Shown: positions 40,626 to 50,399 of the stretch, piece after piece
How the letters are laid out: the number at the start of each line of letters is the position of its first letter
Numbering within the stretch: position 1 is the stretch's first letter
Assembly (NCBI GenBank): GCA_902778115.1
Contig: CACYWG010000010.1
Span: forward strand, 1 to 60,947
DNA length: 60,947 nt
Direction: 5' to 3'
From: Oscillospiraceae bacterium
GTDB lineage: Bacteria; Bacillota; Clostridia; Oscillospirales; Oscillospiraceae
Notes under the pieces: model-generated
Seen by the model: only the letters and a program-made list of their open reading frames with translations
The model's database searches: none
What the model was told of the DNA's origin: nothing
Program-made: the position numbers and the translations under genes

Positions 40626-41525
40626 TTATGACAGGAACTTGACCGCGGCCAGAGCCGCCACCGCGCCGTCGGCCGCGGCGGTCGTGAGCTGCCGCACCGA
40701 CTTTTTGCGGCAGTCGCCCGCCACAAAGAGGCCCGGCGTTCCGGTCAGGCAGTCCTCGCCGCTGTCGGCGTAGCCCGCGCCGTCGAGCGTCAGGAAGTCC
40801 GCGAAGGCACCGTTGTCCGGCTGGTGTCCGATGGCCACGAAAAGACCGTCTACGGCGATTTCCCGGCGGACGCCCTCCTGCTCCACCACGAGGCCGGAGA
40901 GCTCCTCTCCGCCCTGCAGGGCCGTCACGGCGGCGTTCATCACAAACTCCACGTTCTCGCGCTGCTCGAGCGCCTCGACCAGCTTCTGCTCGCCGCGAAA
41001 GCTCCCGCGCCGGTGGATCAGGTAGACCTTGCTGCAGCTTTCACTGAGCAGCAGCGCGTCCTGCAGGGCGCTGTTGCCGCCGCCGCAGACCGCCACGGGG
41101 CGCCCCGCATAAAAGGCGCCGTCGCAGACCGCGCAGTAGCACACGCCGCTGCCGACCAGCTCCTCTTCGCGTTCGACGCCCAGCATCCGGGGCTTCGCAC
41201 CGGTCGCGAGGATCAGCGCATGAGCCTCGAAGCTCATGCCGGATTCGCAGAGGACGCGGAAGCCCTCGCCCTCGCGGCGAATTTCCTTCGCTTCCTCCAG
41301 CTCGACGTCGCTGCCCTGGGCCATGGCCTGTTCCAGCAGCTTGTCGCCCAGCTCGGTGCCGGACACGGACACGAAGCCCGGGAAATTCTCCACCTTCGGG
41401 CTCCAGGTGATCTGGCCGCCGAAGGCGTTTTTCTCCAGCACCAGGACGCTCTTGCCCGCGCGGCAGGCGTAGGTGGCCGCGGTCAGACCCGCGGGGCCGC
41501 CGCCGATGATGATGATATCGTACAT
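40626..41525 (-). CDS. trxB: thioredoxin reductase (NADPH-type flavoprotein)
   Basis: A 299-residue FAD/NAD(P)H oxidoreductase. FAD-binding GGGPAGLTAA (about 8-17), redox-active CAVC (Cys131-Cys134) in YCAVCDGAFY, NAD(P)H-binding GGGNSA (about 147-152) and the second FAD motif GLFVAGDCR near the C-terminus are all present. The start is ATG at 41523-41525 with GGGAGA upstream; the longer reading from 41696 runs through a repeat and is not credible. It lies directly downstream of nrdD, whose protein carries a fused thioredoxin domain, making it the likely reductase of that domain. Ferredoxin-dependent activity, known in some clostridial relatives, cannot be excluded. Confidence 0.93.
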   Translation of the reverse strand: MYDIIIIGGGPAGLTAATYACRAGKSVLVLEKNAFGGQITWSPKVENFPGFVSVSGTELGDKLLEQAMAQGSDVELEEAKEIRREGEGFRVLCESGMSFEAHALILATGAKPRMLGVEREEELVGSGVCYCAVCDGAFYAGRPVAVCGGGNSALQDALLLSESCSKVYLIHRRGSFRGEQKLVEALEQRENVEFVMNAAVTALQGGEELSGLVVEQEGVRREIAVDGLFVAIGHQPDNGAFADFLTLDGAGYADSGEDCLTGTPGLFVAGDCRKKSVRQLTTAAADGAVAALAAVKFLS

Positions 41526-41551
41526 ACTTCGATCTCCCTTCAACACAAAAC

Positions 41552-41683
41552 AGCCTCCCTTCCGCAGAAGGGAGGTGCCGTCCGCTTTCTCATACCCGGC
41601 GGACGGCGGAGGGTTTCCTCCATTCCCTTTTTGCGGAGAAACCCTCAGTCGCTTCGCGACAGCTCCCTTTTGCGAAAGGGAGC
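41552..41683. repeat. inverted-repeat element between nrdD and trxB
   Basis: Left end GCCTCCCTTCCGCAGAAGGGAGG and right end CTCCCTTTTGCGAAAGGGAGCC are self-hairpins and mutually complementary; inner GTCCGC/GCGGAC and GTCGCTTCGCGAC pairs are present. Same architecture as 31850-32011 but a different sequence family. It lies inside the presumed nrdD-trxB transcript. Confidence 0.72.
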
Positions 41684-41701
41684 CTTTGATCCGCACAGCG
41701 A

Positions 41702-41729
41702 CGAGGCAGGGGCAAGCCCCTGCCTCGCT
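41702..41729. terminator. strong hairpin just after nrdD
   Basis: CGAGGCAGGGGC and its complement around AAG. A T-rich tract follows on the plus strand but none on the minus strand, so for nrdD it is more likely a stabilising or attenuating hairpin than a full terminator. Confidence 0.5.
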
Positions 41730-41743
41730 GCTTTCTTTCTTGC

Positions 41744-44131
41744 TTACTGGGCCAGCGTGCTGACGTAGGCCTTGATCGCGCCGGCGCCGGCGATCTTCTC
41801 GAACTTGTCGCCGTCGGTGATGATCAGCGTAGGCGCCTGCTTGACGCCGTAGATCTTCGCCAGCTCCGCGTTCTCCGCGGCCATCAGCTTTTCATAGGCA
41901 AAACCGGCCTTATCCATGTACTGGCAGGCGATGCGGCAGTTGGGGCAGGTAGGCGTGGCAAAGAGGATGGCGCGGCCGCCCTTGACGTCCTTCTCCGGGG
42001 CGAAGGAGGCCGGCTGCTCGACCTTTTCCTCGGCCTTCGGGCCTTCATGGGTCAGATGGGAGTTGGCGATCACGTACTCGCGGCGCTCCTTGTACTCCTG
42101 GGTCTTGCCCGCGTTCCAGTTCTGCACCGGGCGGTAATAGCCGGTGATGCGGCTGTAGACCTCGGTGGGCTTGCCGCAGTGCGGGCAGGTGAACTGCTCG
42201 CCGGTCAGATAGCCGTGATCCTTGCAGACCGAGTAGGTCGGAGACAGGGTGTAGTACGGCAGGCGGTAGTTCTCCGCGATCTTGCGCACCAGGCGTGCGG
42301 CGGCCTCCCAGTCGGGCAGCTTCTCGCCCAGGAAGGCGTGGAAGACGGTGCCAGAGGTGTAGCGGGTCTGCAGATCGTCCTGGATGTCCAGCGCGGCGAA
42401 GACGTCGTCGGTGTAGCCGACAGGCAGGTGGGAGCTGTTGGTGTAGTAGGGGGTGCCGCCGGCTTCGGCCGCGGTGATGATGTCGGGGAAGTCCTCCTTG
42501 TCGTGCTTGGCCAGGCGGTAGGAGGTGGACTCGGCCGGGGTGGCCTCAAGGTTGTAGAGGTCGCCGTACTGCTCCTGATAATCGCTCAGGCGCTCGCGCA
42601 TGTGATCCAGCACCTGCTTGGCGAAGGTCTGGCACTTGGGATCGGTCATGTCGGCGCGGATCCACTTGGCGTTCAGACCGGCCTCGTTCATGCCGACCAG
42701 GCCGATGGTGGAGAAGTGGTTGTTGAAGTGGCCGAGGTAGCGCTTGGTGTAGGGGTAGAGGCCCGCGTCGAGGAGCTTGGTGATGACGGTGCGCTTGACC
42801 TTCAGGGAACGGGCGGCGATGTCCATCATCTTGTCCAGGCGCTTGTAGAAGTCGGCCTCATCGGTGGCCTGATAGGCGATGCGCGGCATGTTGATCGTCA
42901 CGACGCCAATCGAGCCGGTGCTCTCGCCGGAGCCGAAGTAACCGCCGGACTTCTTGCGCAGCTCGCGCAGGTCGAGGCGCAGGCGGCAGCACATGGAGCG
43001 CACGTCGCTCGGCTCCATATCGGAGTTGATGTAGTTGGAGAAATAGGGGGTGCCGTACTTGGCGGTCATCTCGAAGAGCAGCTTGTTGTTCTCCGTGGGA
43101 GACCAGTCAAAGTCGCGGGTGATGGAGTAGGTCGGGATCGGGTACTGGAAGCCGCGGCCGTTGGCGTCGCCTTCGATCATGATGTCGATGAAGGCCTTGT
43201 TGACCATGTCCATCTCTTTCTTGCAGTCGCCGTAGGTGAAGTCGACTTCCTTGCCGCCGACGATCGCGGGCAGATCCTTCAGGTCAGCCGGCACGGTCCA
43301 GTCCAGCGTCACGTTGGAGAAGGGAGCCTGCGTGCCCCAGCGGGACGGGGTGTTCACGCCGTAGATGAAGGACTGGATGCACTGCTTGACTTCCTTGTAG
43401 CTGAGGTTGTCGATCTTGACGAAGGGAGCCAGGTAGGTGTCGAAGGAGGAGAAGGCCTGGGCGCCGGCCCACTCGTTCTGCATGATGCCGAGGAAGTTGA
43501 CCATCTGGTTGCAGAGGGTGGACAGGTGGCTGGCCGGAGAGGAGGTGATCTTGCCGGGCACGCCGCCGAGGCCCTCCTGAATCAGCTGCTTCAGACTCCA
43601 GCCGGCGCAGTAGCCGGTGAGCATCGACAGGTCATGCAGGTGGATGTCGCAGTTGCGGTGGGCGTTGGCGATCTCCTGGTCATAGACCTCGCTGAGCCAG
43701 TAGTTGGCGGTGATGGCGCCGGAGTTGGAGAGGATCAGGCCGCCGACGGAATAGGTGACGGTGGAGTTCTCCTTCACGCGCCAGTCGCTGATCTTCAGGT
43801 ACTTGTCCACGGTCTCCTTGTAGTCAAGGAAGGTGGAGCGGGTGTTGCGGATTTTCTCGCGCTGCTTGCGGTAGAGGATGTAGGCCTTGGCGACCGTCTC
43901 GTACCCGCCGCGGGAGAGCACGGCCTCCACGCTGTCCTGGATGTCCTCGACCGCGACCTTGCCGTCCTTGATCTTGGGCAGGAAGTCCGCCGAAACCTTC
44001 AGCGCCAGAAAATCGATGACGCTCTCGTTATATTCGGTGTTGGTCGCATCAAAGGCCTTCTGGATGGCCGCTGCGATCTTCTTGATGTCAAAATCTACGA
44101 CTTTCCCGTCGCGTTTTACTACCTGATACAT
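41744..44131 (-). CDS. nrdD: anaerobic (class III) ribonucleoside-triphosphate reductase with fused C-terminal thioredoxin-like domain
   Basis: Makes deoxynucleotides without oxygen using a glycyl radical installed by NrdG. The 795 residues comprise an N-terminal ATP-cone (about 1-95, start YQVVKRDGKVVDF), the reductase barrel with cysteine in LSTLCNQMVNF and MCCRLR, a zinc-type site (Cys636, CPHC 649-652), the glycyl radical loop RITGY (Gly664) and, beyond a linker, a thioredoxin/glutaredoxin-like domain from about 718 with CPNC (729-732) and a cis-proline QAPT. The NLGVV asparagine typical of formate-using enzymes appears as GSIGVV. Together with trxB downstream this fits thiol-dependent reduction (inference). 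nrdG precedes it by 16 bases. Confidence 0.93.
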   Translation of the reverse strand: MYQVVKRDGKVVDFDIKKIAAAIQKAFDATNTEYNESVIDFLALKVSADFLPKIKDGKVAVEDIQDSVEAVLSRGGYETVAKAYILYRKQREKIRNTRSTFLDYKETVDKYLKISDWRVKENSTVTYSVGGLILSNSGAITANYWLSEVYDQEIANAHRNCDIHLHDLSMLTGYCAGWSLKQLIQEGLGGVPGKITSSPASHLSTLCNQMVNFLGIMQNEWAGAQAFSSFDTYLAPFVKIDNLSYKEVKQCIQSFIYGVNTPSRWGTQAPFSNVTLDWTVPADLKDLPAIVGGKEVDFTYGDCKKEMDMVNKAFIDIMIEGDANGRGFQYPIPTYSITRDFDWSPTENNKLLFEMTAKYGTPYFSNYINSDMEPSDVRSMCCRLRLDLRELRKKSGGYFGSGESTGSIGVVTINMPRIAYQATDEADFYKRLDKMMDIAARSLKVKRTVITKLLDAGLYPYTKRYLGHFNNHFSTIGLVGMNEAGLNAKWIRADMTDPKCQTFAKQVLDHMRERLSDYQEQYGDLYNLEATPAESTSYRLAKHDKEDFPDIITAAEAGGTPYYTNSSHLPVGYTDDVFAALDIQDDLQTRYTSGTVFHAFLGEKLPDWEAAARLVRKIAENYRLPYYTLSPTYSVCKDHGYLTGEQFTCPHCGKPTEVYSRITGYYRPVQNWNAGKTQEYKERREYVIANSHLTHEGPKAEEKVEQPASFAPEKDVKGGRAILFATPTCPNCRIACQYMDKAGFAYEKLMAAENAELAKIYGVKQAPTLIITDGDKFEKIAGAGAIKAYVSTLAQ

Positions 44132-44147
44132 GTCTCTCTATCCTCTC

Positions 44148-44867
44148 TTATCTGGTATTTTCTTCTTCATCCACGCCCCGCAGCCGGACGGCCGGGACGA
44201 TGGGGCGGATCCGGGCGGCCAGGCCGCGCATCTCCTCGTCGCTGAAAGCGCCGAGACTGCCGAGATCGATAATGTCGCCGGAGTCCTTGAACTGCTGCAG
44301 ATAATATTCCGCCGCGCCGCGGATCCATTCGGCCGCCTCCTGCAGGCTCTCCGCCGTGTGCAGGCCCTTGACCACCGTGGTGCGGAATTCGTACTCCACG
44401 TGCCCCTCGAGCAGGTAATTCTTGCTGCGCTCTATGGCCTTCAGGTCCAGCTCCGGAAGCCCGGCGGTCTTCGCATACAGCGCGGGGCTGTTTTTGATAT
44501 CCATCGCCACGCGGTCCACCAGGCCCGCCTCGACAAGCCCGATCAGCCGGTCGGGGAAGGAGCCGTTGGTGTCCAGCTTCACGGCATAGCCCAGGTCGCG
44601 GATCTTGCGGAGAAAATCTGCCATATCGCGCTGCAGCAGCGGCTCGCCGCCGGTAATGGCCACGCCGTCCAGGATGCCCTGCCGCTTCTTCAGAAACTGC
44701 AGCACCGTCTCCGCGCCGTTCGGATCACCCTCGATCCGCTCCGGCAGCACCAGCGGCGCATTGTGGCAGAAGGGGCAGCGGAAATTGCAGCCGGCGGTAA
44801 ACACCGTGCAGGCCACATGGCCGGGATAATCCAGCAGCGTCAACTTTTGCAGACCCGAAATCAGCAT
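44148..44867 (-). CDS. nrdG: anaerobic ribonucleotide reductase activating enzyme (radical SAM)
   Basis: Generates the glycyl radical on NrdD using SAM and a [4Fe-4S] cluster. The cluster motif is CNFRCPFC (Cys27, Cys31, Cys34); ITGGEPLLQ (about 74-82) and VKLDTNGSFP follow as in activating enzymes. At 239 residues it is longer than E. coli NrdG (154) and resembles the longer NrdG/PflA-like type found with NrdD in Clostridia. ATG at 44865-44867 with AGGAGA; a longer reading from 44996 would run through the promoter. It is first in nrdG-nrdD-trxB. Confidence 0.92.
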   Translation of the reverse strand: MLISGLQKLTLLDYPGHVACTVFTAGCNFRCPFCHNAPLVLPERIEGDPNGAETVLQFLKKRQGILDGVAITGGEPLLQRDMADFLRKIRDLGYAVKLDTNGSFPDRLIGLVEAGLVDRVAMDIKNSPALYAKTAGLPELDLKAIERSKNYLLEGHVEYEFRTTVVKGLHTAESLQEAAEWIRGAAEYYLQQFKDSGDIIDLGSLGAFSDEEMRGLAARIRPIVPAVRLRGVDEEENTR

Positions 44868-44895
44868 GTTCTCTCTCCTTTTGCGTTCGTGAGTT

Positions 44896-44924
44896 ATCAT
44901 AGCGCCGGGCACGGCGCTTGTCAA
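44896..44924 (-). promoter_or_regulatory. promoter of nrdG-nrdD operon
   Basis: Minus-strand TTGACA (44919-44924), 17-base spacer, TATGAT (44896-44901), about 30 bases upstream of nrdG. The spacer itself is a GC-rich near-palindrome (GCGCCGTGCCCGGCGC). Confidence 0.82.
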
Positions 44925-44974
44925 GAGAAAAACGCAAAATGTAGGAATAAAATCCGCTTTGTAACTATTATGAC

Positions 44975-44990
44975 CACAAAATATAGTGTG
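44975..44990 (-). promoter_or_regulatory. candidate NrdR box upstream of nrdG
   Basis: CACAAAATATAGTGTG resembles the NrdR consensus (ACAC-ATATAT-GTGT type palindrome) that represses ribonucleotide reductase operons. NrdR normally binds two boxes about 31 bases apart; I do not find a good second copy, so this is tentative. Confidence 0.4.
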
Positions 44991-45100
44991 CTTCAACTTT
45001 TTGTTTCTTTCTGTTTCACCGGTGTAAAAATGGTTTTATGCAGGAAAAATGAGGGCTTCGCAGCAGCCGGGAAAGGTGGAAAAAGGGGCGGAATATCAAG

Positions 45101-45124
45101 AAAAAAGCAGGCCCTTCGGCCTGC
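45101..45124 (-). terminator. terminator of mnmG-moaE operon
   Basis: On the minus strand, stem GCAGGCC-GAAG-GGCCTGC followed immediately by TTTTTT, 35 bases after the moaE stop. Confidence 0.9.
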
Positions 45125-45159
45125 CTTCTTCTGTGCGGATTATCCATCTCTTCCGCTGA

Positions 45160-45558
45160 TTATGCATCAAAGATCTCCTGCTCGCTGACGCATTCGTTCT
45201 TGATCCGCCCCACAAGATATTGGAGCGCGTCGATCACATGGGGGCGGATGTCGCCGCCGACGAGCACCAGCATGATGTCGTCGCCCAGGCCGAGCTCGCC
45301 CTCGTTGAGCCAGACGCGCACATAACCCACGCCGTCCATCGCGCGGGTCTGCGCGATGACCTCGTCCACGCGCTCTCTGTCATAGCCAAACTGCATCCCG
45401 CGCACGGGCCTGGTGTCCTGCTCCCCATGACGGACCTTGGCGCGTGCGGTCTGGCGCACGGTGCCGTTATGCATCAGATACATCCCGCAGCCCGCGGCGC
45501 CGGGATCGGCCTTGGCCTCCCGCAGCCACTGATCCGGGGACGGCATTTCTTTTTTCAT
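45160..45558 (-). CDS. MoaE-like molybdopterin synthase family protein
   Basis: A 132-residue protein matching the clostridial group annotated as molybdenum cofactor protein MoaE: DQWLREAKADPGAAGCGMYLMHNGTVR near the start (cited from residue 9 as DQWLREAKADP), then GVGYVRVWLNEGELGLGDDIM and VLVGGDIRPHVIDAL. Classical MoaE joins MoaD to sulfurate precursor Z; this shorter group lacks some canonical lysine-rich C-terminal features, and no moaA, moaC or moaD lies nearby, so molybdopterin activity is not assured. ATG at 45556-45558 with GGAGGG, overlapping the flavoprotein gene stop. Last gene of the operon. Confidence 0.8.
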   Translation of the reverse strand: MKKEMPSPDQWLREAKADPGAAGCGMYLMHNGTVRQTARAKVRHGEQDTRPVRGMQFGYDRERVDEVIAQTRAMDGVGYVRVWLNEGELGLGDDIMLVLVGGDIRPHVIDALQYLVGRIKNECVSEQEIFDA

Positions 45559-46097
45559 ACGCTTCCCTCCTGTTCTCCGTTTTCCGTCAAAAGCCGCGCA
45601 AGCGCGCACAGTGCCTGCACACTTTCGTCGCTGCCGGTGACAGTCACTTCCCCGCCCTCCGGCGGACGCAGTCCGAGCTTTTGCAGCAGCGCGGCTATCT
45701 GATCGGCCGATTTCCGTCCGCCGCTGCGGCAGAGCAGCAGCGCGGCCGCCTTCTTCCCTGCCAGCGGACGGTCTCCCCGGCGCAGCGCCAGGGACACGGC
45801 CCGCTCGAGCAGGTTTTTCATGTCGATATCCAGACCGAAGAGGCTGCCGGAAGAAATGAACAGCAAGGCATCGCAGCCGTCCGCAGCCCTCAGGAATTCC
45901 TTGGCCCTGGGGTCGGCGACGCACAGGCCCGCGCCCTTGCACGCGCCGCAGCCGGAGCAGAGCAGATTCTCCGTTTTGAGCGGCGAAAAGGGCTCCGTCT
46001 CCACGCCGTTCTTGCGAAGCTCCTCCGTCAGCGCCTCCACGGCCGCCCTCAGGCCGCCGCGCTCACGCAGGCGTCCGTGTACGAGCAGCAGCTTCAT
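45555..46097 (-). CDS. flavodoxin-like NAD(P)H-dependent FMN reductase / iron-sulfur flavoprotein
   Basis: A 180-residue flavodoxin-fold protein. It begins MKLLLVHGRLRERGG, the FMN-phosphate loop region, and has the cysteine motif CSGCGACKGAGLC (Cys47, Cys50, Cys53, Cys59), which in iron-sulfur flavoproteins binds a [4Fe-4S] cluster. The SSGSLFGLDIDMKNLLER segment (starts about 82) is the usual flavin isoalloxazine contact of the family. It overlaps plsY upstream and moaE downstream by four bases each. The redox partner is unknown. Confidence 0.82.
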   Translation of the reverse strand: MKLLLVHGRLRERGGLRAAVEALTEELRKNGVETEPFSPLKTENLLCSGCGACKGAGLCVADPRAKEFLRAADGCDALLFISSGSLFGLDIDMKNLLERAVSLALRRGDRPLAGKKAAALLLCRSGGRKSADQIAALLQKLGLRPPEGGEVTVTGSDESVQALCALARLLTENGEQEGSV

Positions 46098-46723
46098 GGC
46101 TCGCGGTCCACGCGCAGCTCGCCCTTGTGGGCGCGGCGCAGGCCGACCTCCGTTCCCTTCCAGATACGGACGAAATTGCCCCGGTGTTTCATGAGGATGA
46201 TCAGCGCGATCCCCGCCAGGATCGCCGCGGCGATCAGCTGGTGCGTGGCCAGGCAGTAGATCGGGTATGAGAGCACCGTGAGCACCGTGCCGGTGACGAT
46301 ATAGTCCGTGATCAGCACCACCACGATGATGGCCACGCCCAGCAGCAGCACGAAGCGCCAGTTGAGCGCCGCGATCATGCCCAGCGTGGAGGCAAAACCC
46401 TTGCCGCCGCGAAAGCGTAAATAAAAGGGAAACATATGGCCCAGCACGCAGGCCGCTCCCGCGACCTCACGGCTCAAGGGAAGCTCGGGAAACAGCAGCC
46501 CGGCGAGAAAGGCCGCCAGGAAGGCCTTGCCGATATCGTGCAGCGCGACCAGGATCCCCATTTTCCAGCCCAGCAGCATCATCGCATTGGAGGCGCCGGG
46601 GTTGCCGGTGCCGGTCTGCAGGATGTTGATGCCGCGTCGCCGCGCGATAAAATACGCGAGATTGGAGGTACCAAGCAGATAAGCAAGAAGAACGATCAGC
46701 GCATAACTGACGATCTGACTCAT
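46094..46723 (-). CDS. plsY: acyl-phosphate:glycerol-3-phosphate acyltransferase
   Basis: Membrane enzyme that makes lysophosphatidic acid from acyl-phosphate and glycerol-3-phosphate, the first step of phospholipid synthesis in most bacteria. The 209 residues have about five to seven helices and the family loops GTGNPGASNAM (about 38-48), GHMFPFYLRFRGGKGFAST (start about 94) and KHRGNFVRIWKGTE near the C-terminus. Overlaps the downstream flavoprotein gene by four bases. In the mnmG operon. Confidence 0.96.
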   Translation of the reverse strand: MSQIVSYALIVLLAYLLGTSNLAYFIARRRGINILQTGTGNPGASNAMMLLGWKMGILVALHDIGKAFLAAFLAGLLFPELPLSREVAGAACVLGHMFPFYLRFRGGKGFASTLGMIAALNWRFVLLLGVAIIVVVLITDYIVTGTVLTVLSYPIYCLATHQLIAAAILAGIALIILMKHRGNFVRIWKGTEVGLRRAHKGELRVDREP

Positions 46724-46769
46724 GTCATATCATCCCCCGTTCTGTTATTTTGCGGCGGCTGTCCCGGAT

Positions 46770-47207
46770 TTACTGTTCCGGGCCGTCCGGATGGTCGAAA
46801 TCCTCCGGAGGCAGCTGGCCCTCGTGCTCGTGGGGCTCGCCGCTGATGCGCTCGCTGGTGTAAACCCGGTTGCGCAGGCGGGACTCGTTCACCAGACGAG
46901 ACAGCAGCTCCTTGACCTTTTTGGGGTTTTTGACGTTTTTGATGTCAAAATTCTTCATCGTCACGTCGGAGCTGTCGCAGTGGATCGTGCCGATGCCCAG
47001 CAGCTTCTGGCCGAAGCTGCGCTTGAGCGTCACGTCGGTGATGCGGTAGAGCCGCACCTCGTCCTCGGTGCTGTTGAAAAAGCCGGTCTCCAGATAGAGC
47101 CGATCCTCGTCCACCCTATATTTCGTAAAGCTCCAGGGCAGTCCGAGGAAGGTCCGCTTCCGGTCTTTCCACAGGATGGGCTTTTTTGCTTTCTTTTCTT
47201 TGGCCAT
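46770..47207 (-). CDS. small PH-domain protein
   Basis: A 145-residue soluble protein with a bacterial pleckstrin-homology domain: TKYRVDEDRLYLETGFFNSTEDEVRLYRITDVTLKRSFGQKLLGIGTI, quoted by its core RLYRITDVTLKRS (about 53-65). This is the pattern of bPH2/YdbS-like proteins, but no membrane helices are present, unlike YdbS. The tail (about 125-145) is acidic and proline-rich. The start is ATG 47207 with GGAGGACG upstream rather than GTG 47210. It sits between mnmA and plsY on the same strand; its role is unknown. Confidence 0.78.
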   Translation of the reverse strand: MAKEKKAKKPILWKDRKRTFLGLPWSFTKYRVDEDRLYLETGFFNSTEDEVRLYRITDVTLKRSFGQKLLGIGTIHCDSSDVTMKNFDIKNVKNPKKVKELLSRLVNESRLRNRVYTSERISGEPHEHEGQLPPEDFDHPDGPEQ

Positions 47208-47270
47208 CACAGCGTCCTCCGTTTTTCGTTTTTTTCAGTATAGCATGCGCCCTTGGCACAGGCAAGTGCC

Positions 47271-48264
47271 TCAGACGATAAATCCCCCGCCGAGCACACG
47301 CTCGCCCGCATAGAGCACCGCCGACTGTCCGGCGGCCGGGGCGCGCACCGGCGTTTCGCAGCGGGCCGTCATGCCGCCCGCCTCGTCCGCCACCGCCAGG
47401 CACGGCGGCTCCTCCCACTTGGTGTGGCGCACACGGATCGTGGCCGGGATGCTCCGGCCGACGGGCGGCTCGATCAGCCAGTTGAAGTCGCGGGCGCGCA
47501 CTTCCGTCCGGAACAGCTCCTCCCAGAGCGCCAGCTCGATCTCGTTATGCTCCGCGTCGATCCGGCTGATATAGACCTTGCGCCCATCAACCAGCCCCGG
47601 GCGGCGCTGGCCGACGGTGTAGCGGTGGATGCCCTCGTGCGTGCCGATCACCGCGCCGTGGAAAATGAAATTCCCCGGCTGAGGCAGGGGGCTGCGTGCG
47701 GCAAGCCAGTTTACATAATTCTTGTCCGGGATGAAGCAGATCTCCATGCTGTCCGGCTTATGGGCCACCGGGAGCTTCAGTTCCTCGGCCAGCGCGCGCA
47801 CCTGTGTTTTTTCATAGCGCCCGAGCGGAAACACCGCCCGCGCGATCTGCTCGCGTGTCAGACGGCAGAGCATATAGCTCTGGTCGTTGGCGGGCCTGCC
47901 CTTATAGAGCGCGCCGCCCTCGGCGCGGGCGTAATGCCCGGTGGCGATTTTTTCCGCGCCGATGCGCTCGGCCTCGGCGAGCAGGGCCTTAAACTTGACC
48001 GTGGGATTGCAGAGGATGCAGGGGTTCGGCGTCTCGCCGCGGAGATAGGAGGCCGCAAAGGGACGGCAGACCTTCTCCTCCAGCTCCGGCTTGATCGCCA
48101 GCACCCTCAGGTCGATGCCCAGGTATGCCGCGGTCGTCTCCGCGTCGCGGCGGGAGCTTTCGTCGGTGTTGTCCAGATAGAGGCCGTGGACCTCATATCC
48201 CTCTTTTTTCAGGAGGGCTGCGCAGACGGCGGAGTCCACCCCGCCGGAAAAGCCCAGGACGACC

Positions 48265-48272
<8 letters not shown>
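47271..48272 (-). CDS. mnmA: tRNA-specific 2-thiouridylase MnmA
   Basis: Installs the 2-thio group on U34 of Glu, Gln and Lys tRNAs. The 333 residues have the PP-loop [10 protein letters not shown] (7-16), catalytic NPCILC (Cys88) and SMEICF (Cys179), then the C-terminal beta domains ending in [10 protein letters not shown]. The cysteine pair corresponds to Cys102 and Cys199 of the E. coli enzyme. Its start lies inside the 3' end of mnmG (eight-base overlap), so the two enzymes that modify the same wobble uridine are translationally coupled. Sulfur may come from the cysteine desulfurase at 8.0-9.1 kb. It is somewhat shorter than the 360 typical residues. Confidence 0.95.
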
Positions 48273-50142
<1,870 letters not shown>

Positions 50143-50210
50143 GCCTGTTCCTCTTTTGATCTCTTCCGGGCGGTCCCTGTTCAAAAAGTGCCGCCGTTTT
50201 TTTGTTTTTT

Positions 50211-50239
50211 ATTGTATTACAGTTCTCCGCATTTGGCAA
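50211..50239 (-). promoter_or_regulatory. promoter of mnmG operon
   Basis: Minus-strand TTGCCA (50234-50239), 17-base spacer, TACAAT (50211-50216), about 70 bases upstream of mnmG. Confidence 0.65.
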
Positions 50240-50314
50240 ACAGAATCTTTTCCGCGCCCGCTTTGTCCCTCTCCCCTTCGGCAACAAATTTCAACAAGAT
50301 TTTGAACATTCTTC

Positions 50315-50343
50315 TTGACCGCCGAAAACGCAGCGGATATAAT
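50315..50343 (+). promoter_or_regulatory. promoter of repeat-rich surface protein gene
   Basis: TTGACC (50315-50320), 17-base spacer, perfect TATAAT (50338-50343), 56 bases upstream of the ATG. Confidence 0.8.
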
Positions 50344-50399
50344 GGAAGAAAGATGGAGTACTATATGCTCCGACGTCCTTTGGATAGGGGGTTTTACCC

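Noticed and set aside
40457..40642. A 61-residue plus-strand reading frame in the intergenic region
   Set aside because: It reads through hairpins and the bidirectional terminator, has no ribosome site and no recognisable features.
45160..45942. A 260-residue form of the MoaE-like protein
   Set aside because: The upstream part overlaps the flavoprotein gene in another frame. The ATG at 45558 with GGAGGG gives the normal 132 residues.
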